This document shows positions 8,948 through 17,511 of a stretch of 64,000 bases of DNA, in pieces (the stretch's first letter is position 1; each line of letters starts with the position of its first letter). Source of the DNA: an uncultured Prevotellaceae bacterium (GTDB taxonomy: Bacteria > Bacteroidota > Bacteroidia > Bacteroidales > Bacteroidaceae); assembly GCA_902776665.1 (NCBI GenBank), contig CACYQZ010000008.1, forward strand, positions 1 to 64,000, written 5' to 3'. A program made the position numbers and the translations under genes. The notes beneath the pieces were generated by a model. That model saw only the letters and a program-made list of their open reading frames with translations, was not told the DNA's origin and searched no databases.

Positions 8948-10306
8948 ATGAAGAAAAAAATATTAACGGCTATTGGTTTTTGTTTATTGGCGATTGTCGC
9001 CACATCGTGCGACGATTTCCTTGACATCACACCGACGGGAAAAGTCATTGCCAAGACTGCCGACGAATATCGCGCACTGCTCACCTACGAGTATAAAACG
9101 ATGCCCGAAGACCGAGGAATTGCCACGCTTCGAGCCGATGAAATGACGCTCGACAGGGCTTCGACCACCCCCGAGGACTACAATTCCTTCTTCGACATTT
9201 GGACGTGGAACGACCTTGCACCGCAGGCCACGACGACCTCGTTTGGCTGGCGTCGCTACTACCACGCCATCTACATCGCGAACTACATCATTGAGCATCA
9301 GAACGAAATTGCCGACGGCACCGCCGACGAAATCAGCCAACTCGTTGGCGAGGCATACGCCCTTCGCGCCTATATGCACTTCCTGCTCGTGAATCTCTAC
9401 GCTGCGCCCTACACGGCCTGTGCGCCGACCTCGACACGCGGCATTCCCGTGCAAACGGCTCCCGATGTCGAGACGATTCCGAATTGCAGCAGCGTGGAAA
9501 CGGTCTATCAGCAGGTAGTTTCCGACCTTGACGAAGCCGACAAATGGCTGAACATCGAAAAATGGGACAACGGTTTCAATTATCGTTTCACGACCGTCGC
9601 AGCAAAGGCTCTTCGCGCACGTGTCGCCCTCTACAAAGGCGATTGGCAGGCGGCTCGCACAGCGGCAGAGAGCGTCATTGCGCAGCGTCCCGACCTTGAA
9701 GACCTCACGCAAAAGTCGTCGCTTTTGCCCGACAACTACAAATCAGTGGAAAACATTCTCGCCCTCGAACAAGTGATGACGGCGGTTTACAAGAACGTCG
9801 GACGACCGTCTAACGACCTTATCGCGACCTACAAGTCGGGCGACCAGCGCAAAAGCAAGTATTTCAAGCAGGTGACGGCCAGCGTCAGCACCTTGCAGAA
9901 AGGCGGAGGCGGCGATTCGCGCTGTTCGTTCCGCACGGCAGAGATGTATCTGATTGCTGCCGAGGCTGCCGCCCAACTCGGTGACACGAAAACCGCCGCC
10001 GAACATCTGACGACGCTGATGCAGAAGCGCTATTCGGCCTCGACGGTCGCCAACTACACCGAACCGCTCACGACAATGACCGCCGCCGAACTGCTCGCCG
10101 AAATTGCCCACGAGCGACGCTGCGAACTGGCTTTCGAGGGACATCGGTGGTTCGATTTGCGTCGCACAAGCCGCCCGCAACTCACCAAGACCTACGACGG
10201 TCAGACTTTCACACTCGACGCCGACGATTCGCGCTACACGCTGCGCTTCCCCGTCGAAGCCGTCGAAGCAAATCCGAATTTGGAAAACTGGCCCATAGCC
10301 AATTGA
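8948..10306 (+). CDS. RagB/SusD-family nutrient-binding lipoprotein
   Basis: The surface lipoprotein that caps the SusC-like transporter and captures ligand. Seen: a lipoprotein signal MKKKILTAIGFCLLAIVATSC with Cys21 as the predicted lipidation site followed by DDFLDITPTG, the usual start of mature SusD proteins; TPR-like helical segments (GEAYALRAYMHFLLVNLYAAPY; TTVAAKALRARVALYKGDW); and the C-terminal HERRCELAFEGHRWFDLRR motif of the family. An ATG at 8942 lies two codons upstream and cannot be excluded as the start. The length (about 452 residues) is in the normal range. It pairs with the transporter directly upstream. Confidence 0.94.
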   Translation: MKKKILTAIGFCLLAIVATSCDDFLDITPTGKVIAKTADEYRALLTYEYKTMPEDRGIATLRADEMTLDRASTTPEDYNSFFDIWTWNDLAPQATTTSFGWRRYYHAIYIANYIIEHQNEIADGTADEISQLVGEAYALRAYMHFLLVNLYAAPYTACAPTSTRGIPVQTAPDVETIPNCSSVETVYQQVVSDLDEADKWLNIEKWDNGFNYRFTTVAAKALRARVALYKGDWQAARTAAESVIAQRPDLEDLTQKSSLLPDNYKSVENILALEQVMTAVYKNVGRPSNDLIATYKSGDQRKSKYFKQVTASVSTLQKGGGGDSRCSFRTAEMYLIAAEAAAQLGDTKTAAEHLTTLMQKRYSASTVANYTEPLTTMTAAELLAEIAHERRCELAFEGHRWFDLRRTSRPQLTKTYDGQTFTLDADDSRYTLRFPVEAVEANPNLENWPIAN

Positions 10307-10347
10307 AAAATTGTAAATAAATAGTAAATTTGTAAATTGTAAATTGT
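10301..10347 (+). repeat. ATTGTAA-type heptad repeat
   Basis: Begins in the stop of the SusD gene and continues as ATTGTAA and TAGTAAA-type units for about 45 nt. The following 30 nt before the next ATG are A/G-rich. Confidence 0.8.
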
Positions 10348-10377
10348 TTTATTAACTTTTAAAAGAAAGGATTCAAC

Positions 10378-11967
10378 ATGAAGAAAATGTTACTTTTCGT
10401 GGTTGCAATGTTCACTGCCACCACATCGTTTGCCCAAAGCTACGAAATCGAAGATCCGACTTGGACAAAAACCATCAACGATGTCGTTGACGACGTTTCT
10501 GACGTGTATGTCAATGCGCCCCTCGTCATCACCAACCAGGGCGATGTCGTCAAGACGGGCACCTTCACGCAGGCTTTCGAGTTTGCAGGTAAAGAACTTG
10601 AGCCCATCGCCAAGAGTGCCTACATTCTCAAGTACGACAAGAAAGGCAACGAGGTTTGGGGCAACGCACTGCAAGGTGCTGCCACCGTCACCGCCATCAC
10701 CGCCGACGAGGCTGGAAACGTTTTTGTCGCAGGTGTGTTTGCCGACAAGGTCATCATCACCTCGACCGACGGAAAGACCGTTGAAATCAATGGTATGGAT
10801 GGTGAAACTGCACAGGTTTCGGGGTTCATCGCCTCTTTTGACAAAGACGGAAAACTGCTGGCCTATCGCCAGTTTGTGCCGGCTGTAGATGAAAGTATTT
10901 TTTATATGGATGGTGCAGACCCACGTTTCCGAATCAACAAGATTGTTGCAAAAAACGAAAAAGTCTATCTGACCGTAAACTACAAATGCCTCAACAAGAT
11001 TGACGATGTCGAACTTAACGGCAAAGTTCTTGATGCTTGGGGGTTAGGCTTTATACTCATTGACCTTGATGGTTACGCAGCCATTCGACTTGACAAAGAT
11101 TTTACCAATGCCGAAATTCTTGCTAACGTGCAAACCTCTGACGATGTGCTGTTTGGAGAATATCAAATGGCACCACAGGCTATGAAACTTGCTGTTGATG
11201 GCGACAATGTCTATGTCGTTTGGACTGGTTGGGGCGATTTAACGATGACAACAGCGAACGAATCGCAAGATTATTCCTTTGAAGTAAGTGAAAGTAATAA
11301 GGAACACCCATTCATTGTAGTTAATGCCACCACTGAACAGGCTGAAGTATTCCACGCACCTACAACTGACAGGGATGCCCAATTATTCACAATTGTCGAT
11401 TTGCAGGTCATCGATGGCAAACTTTACATCGCGGGTACTTTCATCGGCTCGTTGGCCTTCGACAATGCAATCACTTCGACCAGTGCCTGCGACGCATTCC
11501 TTGCCGCCCTCAACACTTCCGACCTCTCGGTTGTCTGGGCTCAGAATTCCGGCATCAACGAGGGTGACGAAAACAAGTTCTATGAGACTATTCTGGGACT
11601 GGAAATGAGCGATATTGGCGTTGTAAGTTCCATCGTCAATACGATTGACATGGGTACGAATACGATTGTCAGGTCGAACCTCTTCGCTTTCGAACCCGAA
11701 GGAAGACAGGTTCTCGTCTTGACGGCTCCCAGCAACTATACGGCTCTCTCGACGGGCGTTGCAGGTGCTGTTTTCAATAGCAATGTAGGCACATCTACCA
11801 CGCTCTGCTACTTCGCCGACGATGATTTCGTGCAGGGCATCGAAAACATTGAAAATGGAACATTGAACATTGAAAATGGTGCTATCTTCAACCTGCAGGG
11901 TCAGCGTGTCGGAAAGGCTCAGAAGGGTGTTTATATTCAGAATGGCAAGAAGGTCGTTGTGAAGTAA
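10378..11967 (+). CDS. Secreted protein with beta-propeller-like repeats and a C-terminal sorting-like tail
   Basis: A 529-residue exported protein; I do not recognise a characterised family. Seen: signal peptide MKKMLLFVVAMFTATTSFAQ; several segments of the type YDKKGNEVWGNALQG / ITADEAGNVFVAGVFADKV / VDGDNVYVVWTGWGD, which resemble the blades of SBBP-like beta-propellers; and a tail, IFNLQGQRVGKAQKGVYIQNGKKVVVK in its conserved parts, with the motifs of a shortened type IX sorting signal. Between body and tail lies ENIENGTLNIENG, encoded by an in-frame heptad repeat. It follows the SusC/SusD genes in the same direction, so it may be a surface or secreted accessory of the same uptake system; no enzymatic motif was found. 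Confidence 0.75.
   Translation: MKKMLLFVVAMFTATTSFAQSYEIEDPTWTKTINDVVDDVSDVYVNAPLVITNQGDVVKTGTFTQAFEFAGKELEPIAKSAYILKYDKKGNEVWGNALQGAATVTAITADEAGNVFVAGVFADKVIITSTDGKTVEINGMDGETAQVSGFIASFDKDGKLLAYRQFVPAVDESIFYMDGADPRFRINKIVAKNEKVYLTVNYKCLNKIDDVELNGKVLDAWGLGFILIDLDGYAAIRLDKDFTNAEILANVQTSDDVLFGEYQMAPQAMKLAVDGDNVYVVWTGWGDLTMTTANESQDYSFEVSESNKEHPFIVVNATTEQAEVFHAPTTDRDAQLFTIVDLQVIDGKLYIAGTFIGSLAFDNAITSTSACDAFLAALNTSDLSVVWAQNSGINEGDENKFYETILGLEMSDIGVVSSIVNTIDMGTNTIVRSNLFAFEPEGRQVLVLTAPSNYTALSTGVAGAVFNSNVGTSTTLCYFADDDFVQGIENIENGTLNIENGAIFNLQGQRVGKAQKGVYIQNGKKVVVK
11848..11879 (+). repeat. In-frame ATTGAAC heptad repeat in coding sequence
   Basis: ATTGAAAATGGAAC, ATTGAAC and ATTGAAAATGG units read in frame as IENGTLNIENG at about residues 491-501 of the upstream-starting protein, exactly at the junction to its conserved tail. 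Confidence 0.8.
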
Positions 11968-11969
11968 AA

Positions 11970-12002
11970 GCCCCCTCCCAACCTCCCCCCGTAGGGGAGG
12001 GG
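11970..12002. repeat. GC-rich palindromic repeat, copy 1
   Basis: Starts AGCCCCCTCCC and contains a 7-bp stem CCTCCCC/GGGGAGG (11982-11988 with 11994-12000). A closely similar sequence, AGCCCCCTCC followed by AACTCCCC, lies at 20992-21025, so this is a dispersed element rather than a one-off terminator. Confidence 0.75.
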
Positions 12003-12010
12003 AAATGAAA

Positions 12011-12046
12011 GAAATCGGAATCGCGATGGCGATTCCGATTTCTTGA
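12011..12046. terminator. Strong hairpin terminator
   Basis: A perfect 14-bp stem (12011-12024 with 12029-12042) with a 4-nt loop lies between the convergent genes ending at 11967 and 12104. The T-run is short (TTTCTT), so it may act in both directions. Confidence 0.7.
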
Positions 12047-12103
12047 TGCTATAAGAGGTAATGTCTGAACTCCTGAAACTTCTGAACTCCTTTACTCCTC
12101 AAA

Positions 12104-13510
12104 TTAAAAATCCTCTTGGAACAGCGGATCCTCGGGCATCACCATGATGGGTTTCTTGTTGAACTGCTCGAGCGTCTTGGCCGGCACATACTGCTTATCG
12201 ACCACCAGACGGAACATATACTCGTTGAACCAACGGTTGGTCATGATGTCGCAACCGCCGATGCCGCGACCAGCGCCCCACGAATTCTCCACCTTCCACT
12301 TCAAAGGTTTTCCGTTTTTGTCCAAATCGACGGCGACGAGCGTCATGGCGTGCGTCGAACCGCTGTCGAAGGTGGCGATGCGCTGTGCCTTGTCCATCTT
12401 GAACGTGGTGCCGAAGAGCGAGCCGTAGTCGTAGTTTTCGGTGTCCATATAGCCACGTTTGCGGTCGAACTGCTTGCCCACGTCGTAGCTCGAATAAAGT
12501 TTGCGACCGTCCTTCAGCGAGGCGATGGCGAGGTTGGCAATGTCTTCCATCGGCAGGTTCAGATACTTCCAGTTCGTGCCGTCGTAGGTGTGGCGGTCGT
12601 ATTCCACTTCGTAGGTCTCGTAGTACGGACGGCGCGGGTCGTTCATCACCATGATAAAGGTGCCGTTGAGCGGACCGCCGACGGTTTCCTCGTAGAACTG
12701 CTTCGGCGTGTATTTTTTCGGTTCGCCCACCTGCTTGCCGTTTTTATTGACGTGGGCGTAGGTGAATTCCTTCACGGGTTCGCCGAGCGTCATCGACAGC
12801 ATCCGATAGATGTCGCAAAGCATCTCTTCCTTGCGATTCTGCACGGCCTTCGCGGTGGTTTTCGAGTTCACCATATCGCGCAGTTCAAGGCCGTATTCGC
12901 GCAGTTTCGACGAAATGATGCGGGCCATGCGGCTCGTGTTGTCGGCCGAGTAGGTTTCGGGCTGCACACCCTTCGGCACAAGGCCGTATTTATAGGCGAG
13001 GTCAGACACACCGCAGAACGTTCCGCCGTCGTTGATGGGATGGTGGAAGAAGAACTGCACGCGCTGGTCGTCGAGCGGTTTGGCGGCGTGGTCAATCACG
13101 CCTTGCAGCATCAGATTGGCCTTTTCCAGTTGGTCGTAGAAGAACAGATAGTCGTGCGAGAACTCCACGGCGAGCGTGTCTTGATGTTTCTTGGCGAAAT
13201 TGGCACGCAGCACGTTGAATCCCGTGAACATCCAGCAACGACCCGACGATTTCTGGTCGTGAATCGACTGTTTCGGCGTTTCCACGCTGAAATACGTGTC
13301 AATCGGCTTCTGGTTTTGGAAATTCATCGCCAATGCGTCGATGCTATTCTGCGCCATCGCATTGAACAATGCCTTGTTGGTCGGCTGTTGTGCCTTTTCC
13401 ATTTTTTGCAACATCTGCGGCGAAATGCCACCGCCTTTTGTCTGATTTTGTGCGTAGGTCATGCCCGTCAGTGCGAGGCAGAGGCCCACGAGGAACATTT
13501 TTTGTTTCAT
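12104..13510 (-). CDS. pepC: Secreted C1B-family cysteine aminopeptidase (bleomycin hydrolase/PepC type)
   Basis: A papain-like peptidase of the C1B family that trims N-terminal residues from peptides. Seen: the catalytic Cys92 in SSGRCWMF, His387 in STHAMTLVAVD and Asn409 in VENSWG, in the order and spacing of bleomycin hydrolases. Unlike the cytoplasmic PepC of Firmicutes it begins with a signal peptide (MKQKMFLVGLCLALTGMTYAQ), so it acts outside the cytoplasm, as in other Bacteroidota. The length of 468 residues is normal. It has its own promoter (13552-13559). Location next to the metalloprotease/SusCD block suits a role in peptide use, though it is on the opposite strand. Confidence 0.92.
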   Translation of the reverse strand: MKQKMFLVGLCLALTGMTYAQNQTKGGGISPQMLQKMEKAQQPTNKALFNAMAQNSIDALAMNFQNQKPIDTYFSVETPKQSIHDQKSSGRCWMFTGFNVLRANFAKKHQDTLAVEFSHDYLFFYDQLEKANLMLQGVIDHAAKPLDDQRVQFFFHHPINDGGTFCGVSDLAYKYGLVPKGVQPETYSADNTSRMARIISSKLREYGLELRDMVNSKTTAKAVQNRKEEMLCDIYRMLSMTLGEPVKEFTYAHVNKNGKQVGEPKKYTPKQFYEETVGGPLNGTFIMVMNDPRRPYYETYEVEYDRHTYDGTNWKYLNLPMEDIANLAIASLKDGRKLYSSYDVGKQFDRKRGYMDTENYDYGSLFGTTFKMDKAQRIATFDSGSTHAMTLVAVDLDKNGKPLKWKVENSWGAGRGIGGCDIMTNRWFNEYMFRLVVDKQYVPAKTLEQFNKKPIMVMPEDPLFQEDF

Positions 13511-13551
13511 GGATTCGTTGAAATTTTAGTTTGTAATAGATTTCTTGTCGG

Positions 13552-13559
13552 CAAAATTA
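13552..13559 (-). promoter_or_regulatory. -7 element for the C1B peptidase gene
   Basis: TAATTTTG on the minus strand, 41 nt before the ATG at 13510, matches TAnnTTTG. A clear -33 TTTG was not found at the usual distance. Confidence 0.5.
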
Positions 13560-13616
13560 CGAAAAAATGAAAGAAAATCCAAGAAATTTTCAATTTTTCT
13601 TGACAACAAAGTCATT

Positions 13617-14126
13617 TTATTTCGTTTCGTCGGGTTTTTCGTCCCATTCTTTTAAGATTTTCTTGGCTCGTTCAAGGTGTTTTCGGTCGCGACGACCACG
13701 GCGGTCGAGCATATTGGCGAAATCGAAATAGATAGTGATATTTCCACGAGGTGCCTCGGCTGCTCCTTGCATAGCCCCTTCTCTTGCCCACCCAGAAATA
13801 AGACCTTTCACACGCGGGTCGAGTTCACTGATGGTCACCTCGGGCAGCATGTGTTCCTTCGGCAGTAGAAACATCGTGTCGCCCACTTCGGTCATCGTGA
13901 GTCGCTCGTGTTCGTAGCGCACGTGGCTGAAGGCGATGCTGTCGAAGACGATGGGCACGTCGATGCGACCGAGATAGTCGGTCTGCACCACTTTCTGGCT
14001 GTCGATTTTCACCGAAACATCGCGAATGGGCACATTCGTGTCCATATCGACGACGACAACGCGCCGCTGAGCCAGCATCTCGATGGAAACGATGCTGCAA
14101 AGCAGCAAAACAATCACTTTTTTCAT
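13617..14126 (-). CDS. Secreted protein with carboxypeptidase-regulatory-like domain
   Basis: A 169-residue exported protein. Seen: signal peptide MKKVIVLLLCSIVSIEMLAQ followed by VVVVDMDTNVPIRDVSVKIDS and TDYLGRIDVP, which match the beta-sandwich fold of CarboxypepD_reg-like domains; VRYEHERLTM and LPEVTISE follow as in the family. The C-terminal third is charged (RRGRRDRKHLERAKKILKEWDEK) and probably helical. It lacks a barrel or plug, so it is not a transporter. The gene is divergent from dxs and shares its promoter region. The function is unknown; structurally it could be an envelope adaptor. Confidence 0.75.
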   Translation of the reverse strand: MKKVIVLLLCSIVSIEMLAQRRVVVVDMDTNVPIRDVSVKIDSQKVVQTDYLGRIDVPIVFDSIAFSHVRYEHERLTMTEVGDTMFLLPKEHMLPEVTISELDPRVKGLISGWAREGAMQGAAEAPRGNITIYFDFANMLDRRGRRDRKHLERAKKILKEWDEKPDETK

Positions 14127-14147
14127 CGTTTATCGTCTTTTACGCCG

Positions 14148-14184
14148 CAAAGTTAGTGGAAATAAAAATAAATTTGTACCTTTG
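14148..14184. promoter_or_regulatory. Divergent promoter pair (dxs and the gene at 13617)
   Basis: TAACTTTG on the minus strand (14148-14155) and TACCTTTG on the plus strand (14177-14184) both match TAnnTTTG. Their starts are 29 bp apart and back to back, so the -33 region of the plus promoter overlaps the -7 element of the minus promoter. Confidence 0.7.
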
Positions 14185-14210
14185 CGGCGAATATTCATCT
14201 TTTTTATGAA

Positions 14211-16115
14211 ATGTTGAATAAAAATAATGGCTTGCTGAGCCAGATTACATACCCCGAAGACCTGCGCCGACTGAAGGAAGAACAGTTGCCGGAGGTTTGC
14301 CGCGAACTGCGCGAGAACATCGTGCAAGAATTGTCGGTGAACCCAGGCCACTTGGCTTCGTCGCTCGGTGCGGTGGAACTGACGGTGGCCTTGCACTACG
14401 TTTTCAACACGCCCGACGACCGCTTGGTATGGGACGTGGGACATCAGGCTTACGGCCACAAAATCTTGACCGGACGGCGCGAACAGTTCTCAACGAACCG
14501 CAAACTGGGCGGTATCCGACCGTTTCCCTCGCCCGAGGAGAGCGAATACGACACTTTTACGTGTGGTCACGCCTCGAACTCGATTTCGGCGGCGCTGGGA
14601 ATGGCGGTGGCAAACTCGTTGAGTGAGGAGCGTGTAGCGAAAAAAGTCGTAGCCATCATCGGCGACGGCGCGATGAGCGGCGGACTGGCGTTCGAGGGGC
14701 TGAACAATGTTTCTTCGACCGACAACGACCTGCTCATCATCCTCAACGACAACGATATGTCGATTGACAAGGCGGTGGGTGGAATGGAAAAGTACCTGCT
14801 GCAACTCGATACGAACGCGACCTACAACAAACTGCGCTACAAGGCTTCGCAATGGCTCAAGGCGCGTGGAATGATGAGCGACGAGCGACGCAAGGGACTG
14901 ATTCGTCTCAACAATGCACTAAAGGCGGCGCTGGCACGTCAGCAGAACATTTTCGAGGGTATGAACATCCGCTATTTCGGGCCTTTCGACGGTCACGACA
15001 TCGTTGAATTGGTGCGTATTCTTCGACAGTTGAAGGATATGCGCGGACCGAAACTGCTTCACCTGCACACGACGAAGGGGAAAGGCTACAAGCCTGCTGA
15101 ACAGGAAGCCACGATTTGGCACGCTCCCGGCAAATTCGACGCGGAAACGGGCGAGCGAATCGTCAGCGACGACGCGAACCATCCGCCGAAATTCCAAGAC
15201 GTTTTTGGCGAGACACTGCTCGAACTTGCCGAACAAAACGAGCGCATCGTCGGTGTTACACCAGCGATGCCGACAGGCTGTTCGATGAATATCATGATGG
15301 AAAAACTGCCCCAACGCAGTTTCGACGTGGGCATTGCCGAAGGTCACGCCGTCACGTTCTCGGCGGGTATGGCGAAAGAGGGTCTGCTACCCTTCTGCAA
15401 CATCTATTCAGCCTTCGCACAACGCGCCTACGACAATATCATCCACGACACAGCGATTCAGAATCTGCCCGTCGTGTTCTGCCTCGACCGTGCCGGACTC
15501 GTCGGCGAAGACGGACCGACCCACCACGGAGCCTTCGATATGGCCTATCTGCGCCCGATTCCCAACCTGACGATTTGTTCGCCGATGGACGAACACGAAC
15601 TGCGCCGCCTAATGTTCACCGCGCAGTTGCCCGACAAGGGCAGTTTCGTGATTCGCTATCCGCGTGGCTGCGGCGTGCTGACCGACTGGCGCTGTCCGTT
15701 GGAGGCGGTGGAAGTGGGCACGGGTCGCAAACTTCGCGACGGCGACGACGTGGCGGTGCTGACGATTGGGCCGATTGGAAATGAGATCGAGGAGATACTT
15801 CGAGAAACGAGGAACGAGGAACGAGAAGCAAACCTTTCCGTCGCCCACTACGATATGCGATTCCTCAAACCGCTCGACGAATCGATTCTTCACGAAGTCG
15901 GACGGAAATTCCGTCGCATTGTCACCATCGAAGACGGCGTGCGCAACGGAGGATTCGGCTCGGCAGTGCTCGAATGGATGAGCGACCACGGCTATTCGCC
16001 GCAAATCACGCGACTCGGCCTGCCCGACAACTTCGTGGAACACGGAACGATTCCCGAACTGCGGAAAATTGTCGGACTCGACCGCGAAACAATCTTAGAA
16101 AAGTTAAAGGGTTAA
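14211..16115 (+). CDS. dxs: 1-deoxy-D-xylulose-5-phosphate synthase
   Basis: First MEP-pathway enzyme: thiamin-diphosphate-dependent condensation of pyruvate and glyceraldehyde 3-phosphate. Seen: [17 protein letters not shown], the TPP/Mg site [16 protein letters not shown]...NDNDMSID, the second-domain [15 protein letters not shown], and the C-terminal transketolase domain. The length of 634 residues is typical. An in-frame repeat of four CGAGGAA-type heptads (15801-15828) encodes [11 protein letters not shown] at about residues 531-540, a linker position in the last domain. The last codons (KLKG) and the TAA stop lie in the next repeat tract. It is followed by trkA after 19 nt. Confidence 0.96.
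   Translation: MLNKNNGLLSQITYPEDLRRLKEEQLPEVCRELRENIVQELSVNPGHLASSLGAVELTVALHYVFNTPDDRLVWDVGHQAYGHKILTGRREQFSTNRKLGGIRPFPSPEESEYDTFTCGHASNSISAALGMAVANSLSEERVAKKVVAIIGDGAMSGGLAFEGLNNVSSTDNDLLIILNDNDMSIDKAVGGMEKYLLQLDTNATYNKLRYKASQWLKARGMMSDERRKGLIRLNNALKAALARQQNIFEGMNIRYFGPFDGHDIVELVRILRQLKDMRGPKLLHLHTTKGKGYKPAEQEATIWHAPGKFDAETGERIVSDDANHPPKFQDVFGETLLELAEQNERIVGVTPAMPTGCSMNIMMEKLPQRSFDVGIAEGHAVTFSAGMAKEGLLPFCNIYSAFAQRAYDNIIHDTAIQNLPVVFCLDRAGLVGEDGPTHHGAFDMAYLRPIPNLTICSPMDEHELRRLMFTAQLPDKGSFVIRYPRGCGVLTDWRCPLEAVEVGTGRKLRDGDDVAVLTIGPIGNEIEEILRETRNEEREANLSVAHYDMRFLKPLDESILHEVGRKFRRIVTIEDGVRNGGFGSAVLEWMSDHGYSPQITRLGLPDNFVEHGTIPELRKIVGLDRETILEKLKG
15801..15828 (+). repeat. In-frame CGAGGAA heptad repeat in dxs
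   Basis: Four successive 7-nt units: CGAGAAA, CGAGGAA, CGAGGAA, CGAGAAG, read in frame within the C-terminal domain of Dxs. Confidence 0.85.
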
Positions 16116-16134
16116 AAAGTTAAAAGGTTAAAAT
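16101..16134 (+). repeat. AAAGGTTA-type repeat at the dxs-trkA junction
   Basis: Degenerate 7-8 nt units (AGTTAAA, GGTTAAA, AGTTAAA, GGTTAAA) provide the last dxs codons and stop and fill the gap to the trkA ATG. Confidence 0.8.
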
Positions 16135-17478
16135 ATGAAAATCGTAATTGTCGGCGCATACGCCATCGGAACCCATTTGGCCAAGCTCCTGTCGCGCAAC
16201 GACCACGACACGGTGCTCATCGACTCTGACGTAGAGCGACTGTCGAACATCAGCAACGACTACGACCTAATGACCGTGCTGGCGTCGCCCTCGCGCTCCA
16301 AGACCTTCAAGGAGGCTGGCGTGGGTCACGCAGACCTGTTCATCGCCGTCACGCCCGACGAAAACATGAATCTGACGTCGTGTGTGCTGGCCAAGGCACT
16401 CGGAGCGAAACGAACCGTTGCAAAAGTCGACAACAACGAGTATTTCGACCCGAAAATCAAGGAATATTTCGAGGGAATCGGCATCACTTCGCTCATCTAC
16501 CCCGAAAAACTGGCTGCCGTCGATATTGCCAACGGCCTGAAAATGTCGTGGGTGCGCCAGCGATGGGACGTGCACGACGGTGCACTGACGATGCTCGGCA
16601 TCAAACTGCGCGAAACGGCGGAAATCCTCGACCAACCACTCAAAGACCTCTGCAAACCCGAGTCGCCCTACCACATCGTGGCCATCAAACGAGGCAAAGA
16701 AACCATCATTCCGCGAGGTGAAGACGTGCTGAAACTCAAGGACATCGCCTATTTCATGACCACGCGACAATACATTCCCTACATTCGCACCATCGTCGGA
16801 AAAGAACGCTATGCCGACGTGAAAAATGTCATTATCATGGGCGGTGGAGCGACGGCTGTCCGCGCCACGGCACTGATGCCCGAATATATGAAGGTGAAAA
16901 TCATCGAGACCGACGAGGCACGTTGCGAAAAACTCAACGAACTCATCGACACCGACCGCGTGATGGTGATTCACGGCGACGGTCGCGACCTGCAACTGCT
17001 CCACGAGGAAGGCATCAAGAACACGCAGGCTTTCGTGGCGCTCACCGGCAATGCCGAGACGAACATTCTGGCCTGTCTGACGGCGAAACGACTCGGTGTG
17101 CGCAAAACGGTGGCGATGGTCGAGAATTTCGACTATGTGTCGATGGCCGAGAGCCTCGACCTCGGTACGATTATCAACAAAAAGGCACTCGCCGCCAGCT
17201 ATATCTACCAGATGATGCTCGACGCCGACGTCCACAACATCCACTTCCTGATGTCGGCCAACGCCGATGTCGCCGAATTTACAGCTGAACCCGGCTCGAA
17301 AGTGACGCGCAAAAAGGTGTTTGAACTCGGACTGCCGAAAGGCACAACCATCGGTGGAATCGTGCGCAACGGCGAGGGAATGCTCGTCAGCGGTGGAACG
17401 CAAATCGAGGCAGGCGACTCGGTGGTGGTGTTCTGCCACGATATTGAAATGTCGCGATTGGAAAAATTCTTCAGATAA
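16135..17478 (+). CDS. trkA: Trk potassium uptake regulatory subunit TrkA
   Basis: Peripheral NAD(H)-binding protein that gates the TrkH potassium channel. Seen: two tandem RCK halves; the first begins MKIVIVGAYAIGTHLAKLL with the acidic end of the nucleotide fold at LIDSD, and the second begins NVIIMGGGATAVRATALM with IIETDEARCE. TrkA-C-like segments follow each half (for example GSKVTRKKVFELGLPKGTTIGGIVRNGE). The length of 447 residues is typical for a full tandem TrkA. trkH follows 33 nt downstream, so the pair forms the complete uptake system. Confidence 0.95.
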   Translation: MKIVIVGAYAIGTHLAKLLSRNDHDTVLIDSDVERLSNISNDYDLMTVLASPSRSKTFKEAGVGHADLFIAVTPDENMNLTSCVLAKALGAKRTVAKVDNNEYFDPKIKEYFEGIGITSLIYPEKLAAVDIANGLKMSWVRQRWDVHDGALTMLGIKLRETAEILDQPLKDLCKPESPYHIVAIKRGKETIIPRGEDVLKLKDIAYFMTTRQYIPYIRTIVGKERYADVKNVIIMGGGATAVRATALMPEYMKVKIIETDEARCEKLNELIDTDRVMVIHGDGRDLQLLHEEGIKNTQAFVALTGNAETNILACLTAKRLGVRKTVAMVENFDYVSMAESLDLGTIINKKALAASYIYQMMLDADVHNIHFLMSANADVAEFTAEPGSKVTRKKVFELGLPKGTTIGGIVRNGEGMLVSGGTQIEAGDSVVVFCHDIEMSRLEKFFR

Positions 17479-17511
17479 ACATTGAAGATTGAACATTGAA
17501 CATTGAAGATT
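17479..17511 (+). repeat. ATTGAAC heptad repeat before trkH
   Basis: Four to five ATTGAAG/ATTGAAC units fill the whole trkA-trkH gap up to the ATG at 17512. Confidence 0.85.

Noticed and set aside
12116-13570. 484-codon plus-strand frame over the C1B peptidase
   Set aside because: The peptidase on the other strand has a signal peptide and all catalytic residues; the plus-strand frame has none.
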